DNA of 64,000 nucleotides from DATKAS01 sp963733765 (GCA_963733765.1 CAVTEI010000003.1:434001-498000); one strand, 5' to 3'. Counted from the stretch's first letter, positions 1 to 8,766 are shown. Translations and numbers: made by a program. Notes: generated by a model not told the origin, from the sequence alone.

Positions 1-615
1 GGCGACTCCCGGCTCGCTCGCCACGGCCTCGAGCCACGGCGGGCGCCACCGCGCGCAGACAGTGAGCGGCGTCGCCAGCTCGGCCAACGTCGACGCCTGA
101 CGGGCAAACGCCGCCGCGTAGTCGGCCGGTCGCACGTCACGGGCGAGCTCGGCCAGTGCGAACGGATCGGGAGGCGCGAGGGCGTCGCCGTCCGCGACAC
201 CGACGAGCATCGTGGACGACGGGCCCGTCCCCCCGCCGGCGATGCCTGGGCCGTCGCAGAGCACGACACCGTGGACCATCTGAGGGCGCGCGCCGGCGAT
301 CAGCAGCGCGACGTAGGCGCCGAGCCCGCGGCCGAGCACTGTCGACGGGCCGATCTCGGCGAGCGCCGCGTCCGCGTCGCCCATCAGCACCTCGGCCGTG
401 TAGCCGCCTCCGCTCGGGATGTCGGAGTCGCCGTGGCCCGTGAAGTCGAGACCCCACACGGGACCGGGCCACGCCGACGCGTATCCGGGCACCTGTGCCG
501 GTGTGCGTTCACCCAGGCCGTGCAAGAGGAGCAGGGGATGGCCCGCCCCGTCCTGCAGCTGATGCAGGGCGAGGTTGATGCGCAAATGGTGGACCCAGCG
601 GGTGGGAGTGCTCAC
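1..615 (-). CDS. alpha/beta hydrolase-like protein, C-terminus outside window
   Basis: Read directly on the minus strand: GTG at 615, then 205 open codons to the window edge, so the C-terminus is missing. The N-terminal half has the alpha/beta hydrolase layout: an oxyanion-type HGLGE near residue 33, a GHGDSD turn near residue 66, and the nucleophile-elbow position in 'LGRGLGAY' near residue 94. In active members this elbow is G-x-S-x-G; here it is G-R-G-L-G, so the catalytic serine appears to be glycine and esterase-type chemistry is doubtful. The GTG start overlaps the TGA of the upstream hydrolase gene (GTGA), which suggests translational coupling. It may be a non-catalytic paralogue or a partner of that neighbour. 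The missing C-terminus prevents a check of the His and Asp residues. Confidence 0.75.
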   Translation of the reverse strand, partial: MSTPTRWVHHLRINLALHQLQDGAGHPLLLLHGLGERTPAQVPGYASAWPGPVWGLDFTGHGDSDIPSGGGYTAEVLMGDADAALAEIGPSTVLGRGLGAYVALLIAGARPQMVHGVVLCDGPGIAGGGTGPSSTMLVGVADGDALAPPDPFALAELARDVRPADYAAAFARQASTLAELATPLTVCARWRPPWLEAVASEPGVA

Positions 616-1532
616 TGCGCGAGGAGCTCGAGGATCAAACCAGCGACAACGTCGGGCTGCTCGATGTGCACGAAGTGCCCGGTGCCTTCGAGCGGCACGA
701 ACCGCGCGCCAGGAGGCAAGTACCCCATGACGTCCTCGGGCTTCGTGCCCCAACCCATCTCCTCGTACTCGAGACCGAGCACGCCCAGGAAAGGCATCGC
801 GAGGCCCGGCAACCGCATGAGCGACCACTCCGGACGCCACGGACCGAACCCGCCGAAGCGCATCGACGGATCGAGCTTCCAGCGCCATCCGTCGGCATCG
901 TGGCGAGCGCCGATCGTGACGATGTAGCGCAACCAGTCGAGCGACAGACGCGGGTTCATGCGCGCACGGCGCTCGGCGAGCTCGTCGAGTGTGCCCGGAC
1001 GGCGCTGCGCGTCGATGCTGCGACGACGATGGTCGAGCCACGCTTCCAGGTCCTTGGCGAGGAGCCGGGTGCGTTCGTGGTTGGCGATATCGGGAGGGAG
1101 CCGCTTCGACGGCAGCCCGTCGAGGTTCGCGAGGTGGCTGATGCGATGGGGCATGGCCTCGGCGAGCTGCATCATCAGGCCGCCGCCCTTCGAGTGGCCG
1201 ACGACGGGCGCCGGACCCCTGGTTGTGCTGTTGAGCACGGCCAGTGCGTCGCGCACGTCGGCGTCCCAGGAGTACAGCGCGGCGTAGTCGGAGTCGCCAT
1301 GGCCACGCTGGTCCCACGCGACGACACGCCAACCGGCGTCGGCGAGCAACGGCGCGATCAGATCGAACGTCGCGGCGAAGTCCATGCCGCCGTGACAGAG
1401 CAGCACGGGCGGCGCGTCGAGGTCTCCCCACTCGTAGGTGGCGATCTCGATGCCGTGGGCGTCGACCCGCCGGCGCCGATCCGGGCGGCGTGCGCCCGGA
1501 TACGTGAGGGTGTCCTCGGTTGCGGCGGTCAC
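612..1532 (-). CDS. alpha/beta fold hydrolase
   Basis: A 306-residue soluble alpha/beta hydrolase. The oxyanion motif HGG is near residue 47, the conserved WDQRGHGDS turn near 74-82, the nucleophile elbow GHSKGG places Ser at about 114, and the C-terminal GTGHFVHIEQP supplies the probable catalytic His near 288. These show an intact triad-type enzyme (esterase, lipase, epoxide hydrolase or C-C hydrolase class). The substrate cannot be told from sequence. No signal peptide is seen, so it is probably cytoplasmic. It is the first gene of a two-gene unit with the truncated hydrolase downstream, joined by a GTGA overlap. The first residues are Arg-rich, so a start somewhat downstream is possible. 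Confidence 0.85.
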   Translation of the reverse strand: MTAATEDTLTYPGARRPDRRRRVDAHGIEIATYEWGDLDAPPVLLCHGGMDFAATFDLIAPLLADAGWRVVAWDQRGHGDSDYAALYSWDADVRDALAVLNSTTRGPAPVVGHSKGGGLMMQLAEAMPHRISHLANLDGLPSKRLPPDIANHERTRLLAKDLEAWLDHRRRSIDAQRRPGTLDELAERRARMNPRLSLDWLRYIVTIGARHDADGWRWKLDPSMRFGGFGPWRPEWSLMRLPGLAMPFLGVLGLEYEEMGWGTKPEDVMGYLPPGARFVPLEGTGHFVHIEQPDVVAGLILELLAQ

Positions 1533-1613
1533 GCGCCGAGACTAACGGTGCTGCGTCGTGGGTTGATCGGCCTCGTAGGGTGATCGGCGGGCCGGAGGGA
1601 CCGGAGGAGAGAG

Positions 1614-1988
1614 ATGGGGACTCGAGCTCGGCGACGCGTGTTCGCTCGCCTGCTTGCTGCAACCGCGTCCGTCGCGTTCATCACGGCGTGTGGAGGGGGC
1701 GATGACAGTGAAGCTGCCCCACCTGAGACGACGGGCGTGCCGACGACCACCACGACGATCGCGACCACGACGACCGTGACCGAGGTGACCTACATCATCC
1801 AACGGGGAGACTCGTTGTCGAGCATCGCCGACCAGTTCGACATCACCGTGGCGCAGCTCATCACGATCAACCAGATCGAGGACGCCGATCACATCGAGGA
1901 GGGCCAGATACTGGTCATCGTGCCCGCCCTCACCCCGGTGAGCACCACACTGCCGGCGACGACCGCAGCCGCGGTCCCGGTGACGTGA
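1614..1988 (+). CDS. LysM-domain lipoprotein
   Basis: A 124-residue exported protein. An Arg-rich n-region and hydrophobic stretch end in a lipobox-like ITAC with Cys at about residue 26, so it is probably lipidated and anchored outside the membrane. A Thr-rich linker (about 37-57) follows. One LysM module (about 58-103) begins YIIQRGDSLSSIA and contains the usual NQI and EGQ positions. LysM domains bind peptidoglycan or other N-acetylglucosamine polymers, so this is probably a small cell-wall-binding protein. No catalytic domain is present. A strong ribosome site, GGAGGAG, lies just before the ATG. Confidence 0.85.
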   Translation: MGTRARRRVFARLLAATASVAFITACGGGDDSEAAPPETTGVPTTTTTIATTTTVTEVTYIIQRGDSLSSIADQFDITVAQLITINQIEDADHIEEGQILVIVPALTPVSTTLPATTAAAVPVT

Positions 1989-2061
1989 CCTCGGGCATGA
2001 CCCGACCCGCGACCTGACCCGGCACGTTTCATTCCGCTCGACCCAGGGGTACGGTCCGGGC

Positions 2062-2667
2062 ATGCCGTACACCCTGCCGGACCTCCCCTACGCCGAGAAC
2101 GCTCTCGAGCCGCACTACTCCGCGGAAGTGCTGACGCTGCACCATGGCAAGCACCACAAGGCGTACGTCGACGGCTGCAACAAGACCCTCGAAAGCCTCG
2201 CCAAGGCGCGCGCCAACACCGACTGGGAGAACATCGTCGGGCTCGAGAAGGCGCTCGCCTTCAACCTCTCCGGCCATGTGCTCCACACCCTCTTCTGGCA
2301 AAACCTCAGCCCGGACGGTGGTGACAAGCCGACGGGCGACCTCGCTGCCGCGATCGACGAGCATTTCGGCTCGTTCGACGCGCTCAAAGCTCAGATGAGC
2401 CAAGCGGTCGTGACGGTGCAGGGGTCGGGCTGGGGTGCGCTCGCATGGGAGCCCCTCGGTCAACGCCTCTACGTCGAGCAGATCTACGACCATCAGGGCA
2501 ACGTCGGGCAGAGCGGACAGAACCTGTTGGTGATCGACGCGTGGGAGCACGCGTACTACCTGCAGTACAAGAACGTTCGCCCCGACTACGTCAAGGCGAT
2601 CTGGAACATCGTGAATTGGGCCGACGTCTCGGAGCGGTTCGAGCGCGCCCGCAAGATGGAGTTCTAG
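2062..2667 (+). CDS. sodA: superoxide dismutase [Fe/Mn]
   Basis: A 201-residue Fe/Mn superoxide dismutase that converts superoxide to oxygen and hydrogen peroxide. The length is typical. The N-terminal YTLPDLPYAENALEPH start, the first metal ligand in LTLHHGKHH (His about 27), the middle GHVLHTLFW segment, and the C-terminal DAWEHAYYLQY motif with the last Asp and His ligands are all present. There is no signal peptide, so it is cytoplasmic unless exported by a route not visible here. Sequence alone does not decide firmly between Fe and Mn. It stands alone between the LysM lipoprotein and the dehydrogenase gene, with short spacers on both sides. Confidence 0.95.
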   Translation: MPYTLPDLPYAENALEPHYSAEVLTLHHGKHHKAYVDGCNKTLESLAKARANTDWENIVGLEKALAFNLSGHVLHTLFWQNLSPDGGDKPTGDLAAAIDEHFGSFDALKAQMSQAVVTVQGSGWGALAWEPLGQRLYVEQIYDHQGNVGQSGQNLLVIDAWEHAYYLQYKNVRPDYVKAIWNIVNWADVSERFERARKMEF

Positions 2668-2712
2668 CCCGGGCAGTTCGTGGCATCCTGACCACAGCGA
2701 GGGGGTTCCCGC

Positions 2713-5043
2713 GTGGTCGAGATCACGATGCCGCAACTCGGTGAGACCGTCACCGAGGGAACCGTGCTGCGGTGGTGCAAGCAGGTCGGCGAGCGCATCG
2801 CCGTCGACGAGGCACTGCTCGAGGTGTCCACGGACAAGGTCGACGCGGAGGTGCCCTCGCCCGTCGCCGGCGAGATCGTCGAGATCCTCGTCGCCGAGGG
2901 GGACACGGTGCCGATCGGCGCGCGGCTTGCTGTGATCACGGAGTCGGCGGAGATCACCGAGCCGGCCGGCGCCCCGGCCGCAGCGCCATCCGCCGCGCCG
3001 ACACCGCCGACACCACCAGCGCCGACACCGCAAGCTCCGGCACCACCAGCGCCGCCTCCGCAAGCTCCGGCATCACCGCCGAAGGCCTCTCCTGCGGCCG
3101 CGACGTCCCCGGCCGAACCCGCGGTCGTGCCGTTCACGAACATCCGAAAGCGAACGGCCGCGAACCTGACCGAGTCGCTCCGCACATCGGCTCACACGCT
3201 CGTCGCCGTCGAGGTCGATTACGACGGCGTCAACAAGGTGCGGCGATCGAGCTCGGTGCGTCTGACCTATCTCCCGTTCGTGGCCCGCGCCGTCGTCGAC
3301 GCGCTCGCCGAGTTCCCGAAGCTGAACGCGTCGGTCGTCGGCGACGATCTGGTCGTCCACGGCGACGTTCACCTCGGCATCGCCGTCGACCTCGACTTCG
3401 AGGGGCTCGTGGTGCCCGTCATCCGAAACGCCCACACGATGTCGCTGGTCGATCTCGCCGCCGCGGCGACCGACATCTCGCAGCGGGCGCGCGCCAAACG
3501 CCTCACGGCTGACGACCTGGCCGGCGGCACGTTCACGATCACGAACGCCGGCGGCTACGGAACCCTGCTGACCGGACCGATCATCAACCAGCCGCAGGTG
3601 GGCATCGTCTCCACCGATGGCGTGACGATGCGTCCCATCGCCATCGCGACGCCGGAGGGCGACTACGGCGTAGCCGTCCACCCGATGGGCAACATCGCGA
3701 TGTCGTTCGACCACCGCGCGAACGACGGTGCCTACGCCGCGGCGTTCCTCGCCCGGGTGAAGGACATCCTCCAGAAGCGCGACTGGCGGGCGGAGGTCCC
3801 CGCCGGCGATGGCGTGACCGCAGTGCGGCCAGCACCCGCGCCCGCGGCACGCGCTCGATCTGCCCCCACGACTCCTGCACCGCCCGTCGAGTTTCCTCGC
3901 GACGAGCTCATCGAAGACTTTCGGCATGCGTGCATCTCTCGTGCGATCGACGACCGCGAGATCAACCTGCAGCGTCAGAGCCGAGTGTTCTTCCAGATCG
4001 CGGGAGCCGGACACGAGGCCCTCCTGCTCGGCCTCGCCCGCCATCTCCGGCCCGGCTACGACTGGTTCTTCCCCTACTACCGCGACCAGGCGCTCATGCT
4101 CGGGCTCGGGATCAGCGCCTACCAGATCCTGCTTCAGGCTGTCGGGTCGGCAGACGACCCCTCGTCGGGCGGACGCCAGATGCCCTCGCACTGGGGAAGC
4201 GTCGAGCAGCACGTCGTCACTCAGTCGAGCCCGACGGGCAGTCAGTGCTTGCCGGCCGTCGGATGCGCCGAGGCGGCGCGCTACATCTCCCGCCGGCCGC
4301 ACCTCCCGGGCTGCTCGGCGTTCGGCGACGAGGTCACCTACGTGTCGCTCGGCGAGGGCGCGACGTCGGAGGGCGAGTTCTGGGAGAGCCTCAACACCGC
4401 GTGCACCCTCCATCTGCCGGTCGTGTTCCTCGTCGCCGACAACGGCTTCGCGATCTCGGTGCCGTCGAGCGATCAGTCGCCGGCGCCGGTGTCCGAGCTG
4501 GTGCGTGGCTTCCGGGGGCTCGATATCCACCGGCTCGACGGCACCGACTACTTCGAGGTGCGCGAGCGGGCCGCCGCGATCATCAGCCACGTGCGCGCGG
4601 GTGTCGGCCCCGCGCTGATCCACGCGACGGTCACGCGCCCGTACTCGCACTCGGGCGCGGACACCCAGGCGAAGTACCGATCGACGGAGGAGCTCGCCGA
4701 CGAGACGAGTCGTGACCCGATCACTCGGATGGCGGGCCAGCTCGTCGCTCGGGGTCTCGTCACTGTCGAGGAGGTCGATGCGATCAAGTCCGAGGCGACC
4801 GCGCATGTGGCGGAGGCGGCCAAGCAGGCCCTCGCCGCCCGCCGGCCCGATCCGGCGACGGTCACGCACAACGTGGTGGCGCTCCCCCGCATCGCATCGC
4901 CGGCCCGGCCGTCGCCGTCCTCCGATGACCCGGATGGCGATGTCGTCGCGTTCGGTGAGGCGATCAAGCGCACGCTTCACGAGCAGATGGCTGGCGACGA
5001 GCGCATCCGCGTCTTCGGGGAGGACGTCGCGGACGCCGCGTGA
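2713..5043 (+). CDS. fused dihydrolipoyl acyltransferase (E2) - 2-oxoacid dehydrogenase E1 alpha
   Basis: A 776-residue fusion. Residues 1-76 are a lipoyl domain with the lipoylated Lys near 42 in STDKVDAE. Residues 83-136 are an Ala/Pro linker. Residues about 137-365 are the E2 acyltransferase core, with ITNAGGYG and the catalytic DHRANDG (His 334, Asp 338). A second linker leads to an E1 alpha domain from about 393, with the thiamine-diphosphate motif beginning GEGATSEGE near 547. No peripheral subunit-binding domain is visible between the lipoyl domain and the core; the covalent E1 may make it unnecessary. The protein ends at a TGA just after E1 beta-like sequence begins (VFGEDVADA), and E1 beta continues in the +1 frame. 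Pyruvate or branched-chain 2-oxoacids are likely substrates. No E3 gene is present. The GTG start has GAGGGGG upstream. Confidence 0.85.
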   Translation: MVEITMPQLGETVTEGTVLRWCKQVGERIAVDEALLEVSTDKVDAEVPSPVAGEIVEILVAEGDTVPIGARLAVITESAEITEPAGAPAAAPSAAPTPPTPPAPTPQAPAPPAPPPQAPASPPKASPAAATSPAEPAVVPFTNIRKRTAANLTESLRTSAHTLVAVEVDYDGVNKVRRSSSVRLTYLPFVARAVVDALAEFPKLNASVVGDDLVVHGDVHLGIAVDLDFEGLVVPVIRNAHTMSLVDLAAAATDISQRARAKRLTADDLAGGTFTITNAGGYGTLLTGPIINQPQVGIVSTDGVTMRPIAIATPEGDYGVAVHPMGNIAMSFDHRANDGAYAAAFLARVKDILQKRDWRAEVPAGDGVTAVRPAPAPAARARSAPTTPAPPVEFPRDELIEDFRHACISRAIDDREINLQRQSRVFFQIAGAGHEALLLGLARHLRPGYDWFFPYYRDQALMLGLGISAYQILLQAVGSADDPSSGGRQMPSHWGSVEQHVVTQSSPTGSQCLPAVGCAEAARYISRRPHLPGCSAFGDEVTYVSLGEGATSEGEFWESLNTACTLHLPVVFLVADNGFAISVPSSDQSPAPVSELVRGFRGLDIHRLDGTDYFEVRERAAAIISHVRAGVGPALIHATVTRPYSHSGADTQAKYRSTEELADETSRDPITRMAGQLVARGLVTVEEVDAIKSEATAHVAEAAKQALAARRPDPATVTHNVVALPRIASPARPSPSSDDPDGDVVAFGEAIKRTLHEQMAGDERIRVFGEDVADAA

Positions 5044-5965
5044 GACGGTGCTCGCCAACGTCGAGGGCAAAGGTGGCGTTTTCGGCACGACGCACGGGCT
5101 GCAGCGCGCGTTCGGCATCGCCCGCTGCTACAACACCCCGCTCGCCGAAGCCAACATCATCGGGCGCGCCGTCGGGCAGGCGCTGCGCGGCCTGCGGCCG
5201 GCGCCCGAGATCCAGTTCTTCGACTACATCTGGCCGGCCATGCAGCAGCTGAAGAGCGAGGCGGCCACGATCCGCTGGCGGTCGAACGGTGCCTTCACCT
5301 GTCCGATGGTGGTGCGGGTGCCGATCGGCGGGTATCTCACGGGGGGCTCGATCTGGCACAGCCAGTCGGGCGAGTCGATCTTCGCTCACATCCCCGGGTT
5401 GTTGATCGCGTTCCCCTCGCGTGCTCGGGACGCTGCGGGACTGCTGCGCGCGGCGTTTCGCTGCGAGGATCCGGTGCTCTTCCTCGAGCACAAGCACCTG
5501 TTGCGACAGCCCTATACCCGCGATCCGTATCCGCCGGCCGACTACATCGTGCCGTTCGGCGTCGCGGACGTCCGGCGTCCGGGTCGCGACCTCACGATCG
5601 TCACGTGGGGGGCGACCGTGGAGAAGTCACTGCAGGCGGCCGAGAAGGTCAAGGAAGCGCACGGCCGCGAGGTCGAAGTGATCGATCTCAGGACGATCTC
5701 GCCATGGGACCGTGAGTGCGTCGGCGAGTCCGTGCGGCGCACCCATCGACTGGTCGTCGTGCACGAGGACGTGCTCACCGCCGGGTTCGGCGGCGAGGTC
5801 GCGGCCTGGGCTGCCGAGGAGCTGTGGGGTGACCTGCAGGCGCCGATCAGGCGCGTCGCGGCCCTCGACACCCACGTCGCCTACGAGCCGACGCTGGAGC
5901 AGGCGATCCTGCCCCAGGTCGACGACATCGTCGGTGCGATCAACGCCACAATCGCAGCCGACTGA
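5042..5965 (+). CDS. 2-oxoacid dehydrogenase E1 beta, frameshifted continuation of the E2-E1 alpha gene
   Basis: In the +1 frame, the sequence after the upstream TGA reads as a complete E1 beta body. It starts ETVLANVEGKGGVFGTTHGL, has PLAEANIIGRAVG and the conserved PIGGYLTGG, and ends with the E1 beta C-terminal domain (DLRTISPWD, HEDVLTAGFGGE). The first part of the domain (EAIKRTLHEQMAGDERIRVFGEDVADA) lies in the upstream frame, so the two pieces are one polypeptide split by a single extra base near 5035-5041. An independent start at GTG 5048 would lack the N-terminal strand and helix, so a separate functional gene is unlikely. The break is either a sequencing error or a recent mutation. 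Together the parts would make an enzyme of about 1085 residues. Confidence 0.85.
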   Translation, partial: ETVLANVEGKGGVFGTTHGLQRAFGIARCYNTPLAEANIIGRAVGQALRGLRPAPEIQFFDYIWPAMQQLKSEAATIRWRSNGAFTCPMVVRVPIGGYLTGGSIWHSQSGESIFAHIPGLLIAFPSRARDAAGLLRAAFRCEDPVLFLEHKHLLRQPYTRDPYPPADYIVPFGVADVRRPGRDLTIVTWGATVEKSLQAAEKVKEAHGREVEVIDLRTISPWDRECVGESVRRTHRLVVVHEDVLTAGFGGEVAAWAAEELWGDLQAPIRRVAALDTHVAYEPTLEQAILPQVDDIVGAINATIAAD

Positions 5966-5986
5966 GCGGCGCCGTAGGCTGAGATC

Positions 5987-6934
5987 GTGCGCGCCGCTCC
6001 CTCTGCTCCCACCGTTCTGCGGTCCAACGATCCGTGCTGGTGCGGGAGCGGGCGGAAGTACAAGCGATGCCACAAGGAGCTCGAGGGACGCATCCAACCG
6101 GGCGTGATCAGCCCCGCCCGTCCGGTTCCACCCGAGATCGTCCGTCCCGACTACGCGGACAGCGGCGTCGCGATCCGTCGCCCCGAGCCCTACGTGAAGT
6201 CACCGGACGTGATCGAACGCATGCGCAGGACCGGGCGAGCCGCCGCCGAGATCCTGGCGCTCACCGGTGCCGCGGTGCGACCCGGCATCACGACCGACGA
6301 GCTCGACGCGATCTGCCACGCCGCCTGCATCGAGCGCGACGGCTACCCGAGCCCGCTCAACTACAACGGCTTCCGCAAGTCGCTGTGCACCTCGGTCAAC
6401 GAGGTCATCTGCCACGGCATCCCCGACGATCGGCCGGTTCAAGACGGTGACATCGTGAACCTCGACGTCACGCTCTACCGCGAAGGTGTCCACGGCGACA
6501 CGAACGCGACGTTCCTCGTCGGCGACGTCGACGAAGGCTCGCAACGACTGGTGCGAGTGACCCACGAGTGCTTGATGCTCGCAATCGAGGCGGTGCAACC
6601 GGGACGACCGCTGTCCGACATCGGCCGCGCCATCGAGCGACATGCCACCAAGCACTCACTGGGGGTCGTGCGGTCGTTCATCGGGCATGGAATCGGAGAG
6701 CAGTTCCACACCGATCTGCAGATCCTCCATTACTACGAGCCCGCGCTCACGACACCGATGCAACCCGGCATGACCTTCACGATCGAGCCGATGATCACGA
6801 TGGGACGGTGGCAGCACCGCATGTGGGACGACGGCTGGACCGCGGTCACGGTCGACGGACGGCGCACGGCGCAGTTCGAGCACACGATTCTCGTCACCGA
6901 CGACGGCGCCGACGTCCTCACGCTGGCTGACTGA
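5987..6934 (+). CDS. map: type I methionine aminopeptidase with N-terminal SEC-C zinc motif
   Basis: A 315-residue methionine aminopeptidase, which removes the initiator Met from new proteins at the ribosome. The N-terminus has a SEC-C-type zinc motif (DPCWCGSGRKYKRCH, about residues 15-29), a known extension in some bacterial MetAPs. The pita-bread catalytic domain follows: the His in CHGIPDD, metal-binding Asp residues in VNLDVT and GDTNATF, His in GHGIGEQFH, Glu in TIEPMI and the last Glu in QFEHTILV. All five metal ligands are visible. The start is GTG 5987, just after the E1 beta stop. It is not an obvious functional partner of that gene and may simply be co-transcribed. Confidence 0.95.
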   Translation: MRAAPSAPTVLRSNDPCWCGSGRKYKRCHKELEGRIQPGVISPARPVPPEIVRPDYADSGVAIRRPEPYVKSPDVIERMRRTGRAAAEILALTGAAVRPGITTDELDAICHAACIERDGYPSPLNYNGFRKSLCTSVNEVICHGIPDDRPVQDGDIVNLDVTLYREGVHGDTNATFLVGDVDEGSQRLVRVTHECLMLAIEAVQPGRPLSDIGRAIERHATKHSLGVVRSFIGHGIGEQFHTDLQILHYYEPALTTPMQPGMTFTIEPMITMGRWQHRMWDDGWTAVTVDGRRTAQFEHTILVTDDGADVLTLAD

Positions 6935-6970
6935 TCCTGCATCGCCGCTCAGGCTCATGACTCGCAGCCG

Positions 6971-8296
6971 ATGACTCGTATCACGGCGGTGGACGTCTTC
7001 GATGTCCGGTTCCCCACCTCCGACGCGCTCGACGGCTCCGACGCGATGCACCCGGATCCGGACTACTCGGCCGCGTACGTCGTCCTCCGCACCGACGGAC
7101 GTGACGCGGACGATCCCTCCCGCCAAGGGCACGGTCTGGCGTTCACCATCGGTCGCGGCACCGAGATCGTCTGTCGCGCGGTCGACGCGCTGACCCCACT
7201 CGTGCTCGGCCTCGACGTCGAGGAGCTCGGACGCAGCCTCGGCCCCTTCGCGCGCCGGCTGACCGGGGACTCGCAGCTGCGCTGGATCGGGCCGGAGAAG
7301 GGCGCCATCCATCTGGCGGTCGCGGCGATCGTCAACGCGGCATGGGACCTTCGCGCCAAGCGAGAGGGCCAGCCACTGTGGCGGCTCCTCGCGGGCCTCA
7401 GCCCTGAACAGCTCGTCGAGCTCGTCGACTTCACCTATCTGACCGACATGCTCACTCCTACGGCCGCCGTCGAGCTGTTGCGCGCACAGGAACCCGGGCG
7501 AGCGGAGCGCATCGCCCATCTCGAACGCGAGGGTTATCCGGCGTACACGACGTCGGCGGGCTGGCTCGGGTACAGCGACGACAAGATCCGCACGCTGTGC
7601 CGCGAGGCGATCAGCGACGGGTTCAACGCCATCAAGATGAAGGTCGGCGCCGACCTCGACGACGACCAGCGTCGGGCCGCGCTCCTCCGGGCCGAGCTGG
7701 GACCCGACCGCCTACTCATGACCGACGCGAACCAACGCTGGGATGTCGGCCAGGCCATCGACTGGATGCAGGCGCTGCTCCCGCAAGATCCGTACTGGAT
7801 CGAGGAGCCGACGAGCCCCGATGACGTCCTCGGCCACGCCGCGATCGCTCGGGCGCTCGCACCCATGAAGGTCGCGACGGGCGAGCACGCCCACAATCGC
7901 GTGATGTTCAAGCAGATGCTGCAGGCGGACGCGATCGGCGTGTGTCAGGTCGACGCGTGCCGACTCGGCGGTGTGAACGAGGTCCTCGCGGTCCTGCTGC
8001 TCGCCGCGTCCGCCGGTGTACCCGTGTGCCCGCATGCCGGAGGCGTCGGGCTGTGTGAGTACGTCTCGCACATCGCTCCGTTCGACTACGTCGCAGTGTC
8101 GGGCTCACTCGACGGACGCATGTGCGAGTGGGCCGACCACCTTCACGAGCATTTCGTCGATCGCGTCGTCGTCGAGGGAGGTCGCTATCGGCTGCCGACC
8201 GCACCCGGCTACGGCATCACGATGAAAGCCGAGTCGATCGAGCGCTATCGCTTCCCCGACGGGCCGGTTTGGAGTCAGCGCATCACGAAGCCGTAG
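6971..8296 (+). CDS. L-fuconate dehydratase-like enolase-superfamily enzyme
   Basis: A 441-residue member of the mandelate racemase branch of the enolase superfamily, with the length and pattern of L-fuconate dehydratase (ENOSF1 type). Visible are the Lys acid/base motif NAIKMKVGAD, metal ligands in LMTDANQRWD, DPYWIEEPTSPDD and ATGEHAHN, and the His-containing CPHAGGVGLCEYV loop that marks this subgroup. The reaction would be dehydration of a sugar acid to a 2-keto-3-deoxy acid. No other fucose-pathway gene is adjacent, so the substrate is inferred from family resemblance only. The last 22 bases overlap the 3' end of the convergent PPOX gene. Confidence 0.85.
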   Translation: MTRITAVDVFDVRFPTSDALDGSDAMHPDPDYSAAYVVLRTDGRDADDPSRQGHGLAFTIGRGTEIVCRAVDALTPLVLGLDVEELGRSLGPFARRLTGDSQLRWIGPEKGAIHLAVAAIVNAAWDLRAKREGQPLWRLLAGLSPEQLVELVDFTYLTDMLTPTAAVELLRAQEPGRAERIAHLEREGYPAYTTSAGWLGYSDDKIRTLCREAISDGFNAIKMKVGADLDDDQRRAALLRAELGPDRLLMTDANQRWDVGQAIDWMQALLPQDPYWIEEPTSPDDVLGHAAIARALAPMKVATGEHAHNRVMFKQMLQADAIGVCQVDACRLGGVNEVLAVLLLAASAGVPVCPHAGGVGLCEYVSHIAPFDYVAVSGSLDGRMCEWADHLHEHFVDRVVVEGGRYRLPTAPGYGITMKAESIERYRFPDGPVWSQRITKP

Positions 8297-8700
8297 GCCC
8301 GCTCGGGACGAAGTCGCGCGACGAGTCGGCGGTCGCTCACCATCGCGGCGTTGTACTCGTCCCAGTCCGGATGCTCCTTCCCCTGCACCGCACGAAACAG
8401 CTCGATGAGCTCTTGGCCGGCTGCGTCTCCGGGCGCGGTGCTCACTGCGGACAACTCGACCGTGCCTTCGACGACCACGTACGCGGAGAAGTCGGGGCGG
8501 CCGACGTACAGCGATGCCCGCGGATCGCGTCGCAGGTTCTTCGTCTTGGCCCGGCCGTCGGTGATCGAGATGCGGATGACGTCCCCGTCAGTGACGGCGT
8601 AGGAGATGTTCGAGAGCTGAGGCCGGCCGTCGCGTTTCAGGGTCACCAGCACCCCGTTGTGGGTCGACCGTACGAACTCGAGCGCTTCGGGGAGCTCCAT
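8275..8700 (-). CDS. PPOX-class F420/flavin-dependent oxidoreductase
   Basis: A 141-residue split-barrel protein of the pyridoxamine 5'-phosphate oxidase-like class, typical of actinobacterial F420- or FMN-binding reductases. It begins with a helix (MELPEALEFVRSTHNGVL) followed by LVTLKRDGRPQLSNISY and ends with the usual ARLRPERAYGF. The ATG at 8700 was chosen because AAAGGTGAG lies 7 bases upstream; the open frame extends to 8748 but those 16 residues lack family character. It converges on the fuconate dehydratase-like gene with a 22-base overlap. Substrate and exact cofactor cannot be told from sequence. Confidence 0.85.
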   Translation of the reverse strand: MELPEALEFVRSTHNGVLVTLKRDGRPQLSNISYAVTDGDVIRISITDGRAKTKNLRRDPRASLYVGRPDFSAYVVVEGTVELSAVSTAPGDAAGQELIELFRAVQGKEHPDWDEYNAAMVSDRRLVARLRPERAYGFVMR

Positions 8701-8753
8701 GGCGGAGCTCACCTTTTCATATCCCCAGGTACGGCCGCTTGCGCTCACTCAGC

Positions 8754-8766
8754 GTGCAACTTGCAC
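8754..8766. promoter_or_regulatory. 13-bp palindrome in divergent promoter region
   Basis: GTGCAA-C-TTGCAC is a perfect 6-base inverted repeat with a one-base spacer, followed after GAAA by a third half-site, TGCAAC. It lies in the short region between the divergent PPOX and Lon-like genes, where an operator would be expected. No regulator is encoded next to it. It is a candidate binding site only. Confidence 0.35.

Noticed and set aside
271..927. Long plus-strand open frames opposite the hydrolase genes
   Set aside because: They are antisense to alpha/beta hydrolase genes with intact motifs, are Arg/Pro/Ser-rich and match no family. In high-GC DNA such shadows are expected.
1533..1613. Repeat TGATCGGC as a regulatory element before the LysM gene
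   Set aside because: Two 8-base copies at short distance in a GC-rich leader are not beyond chance, and there is no symmetry.
5035..5046. Programmed +1 frameshift between E1 alpha and E1 beta
   Set aside because: The context GCC-GCG-TGA lacks a slippery codon, a stimulatory SD or a hairpin as in prfB. Seven other breaks lie nearby in unrelated genes, so an indel error or mutation is simpler.
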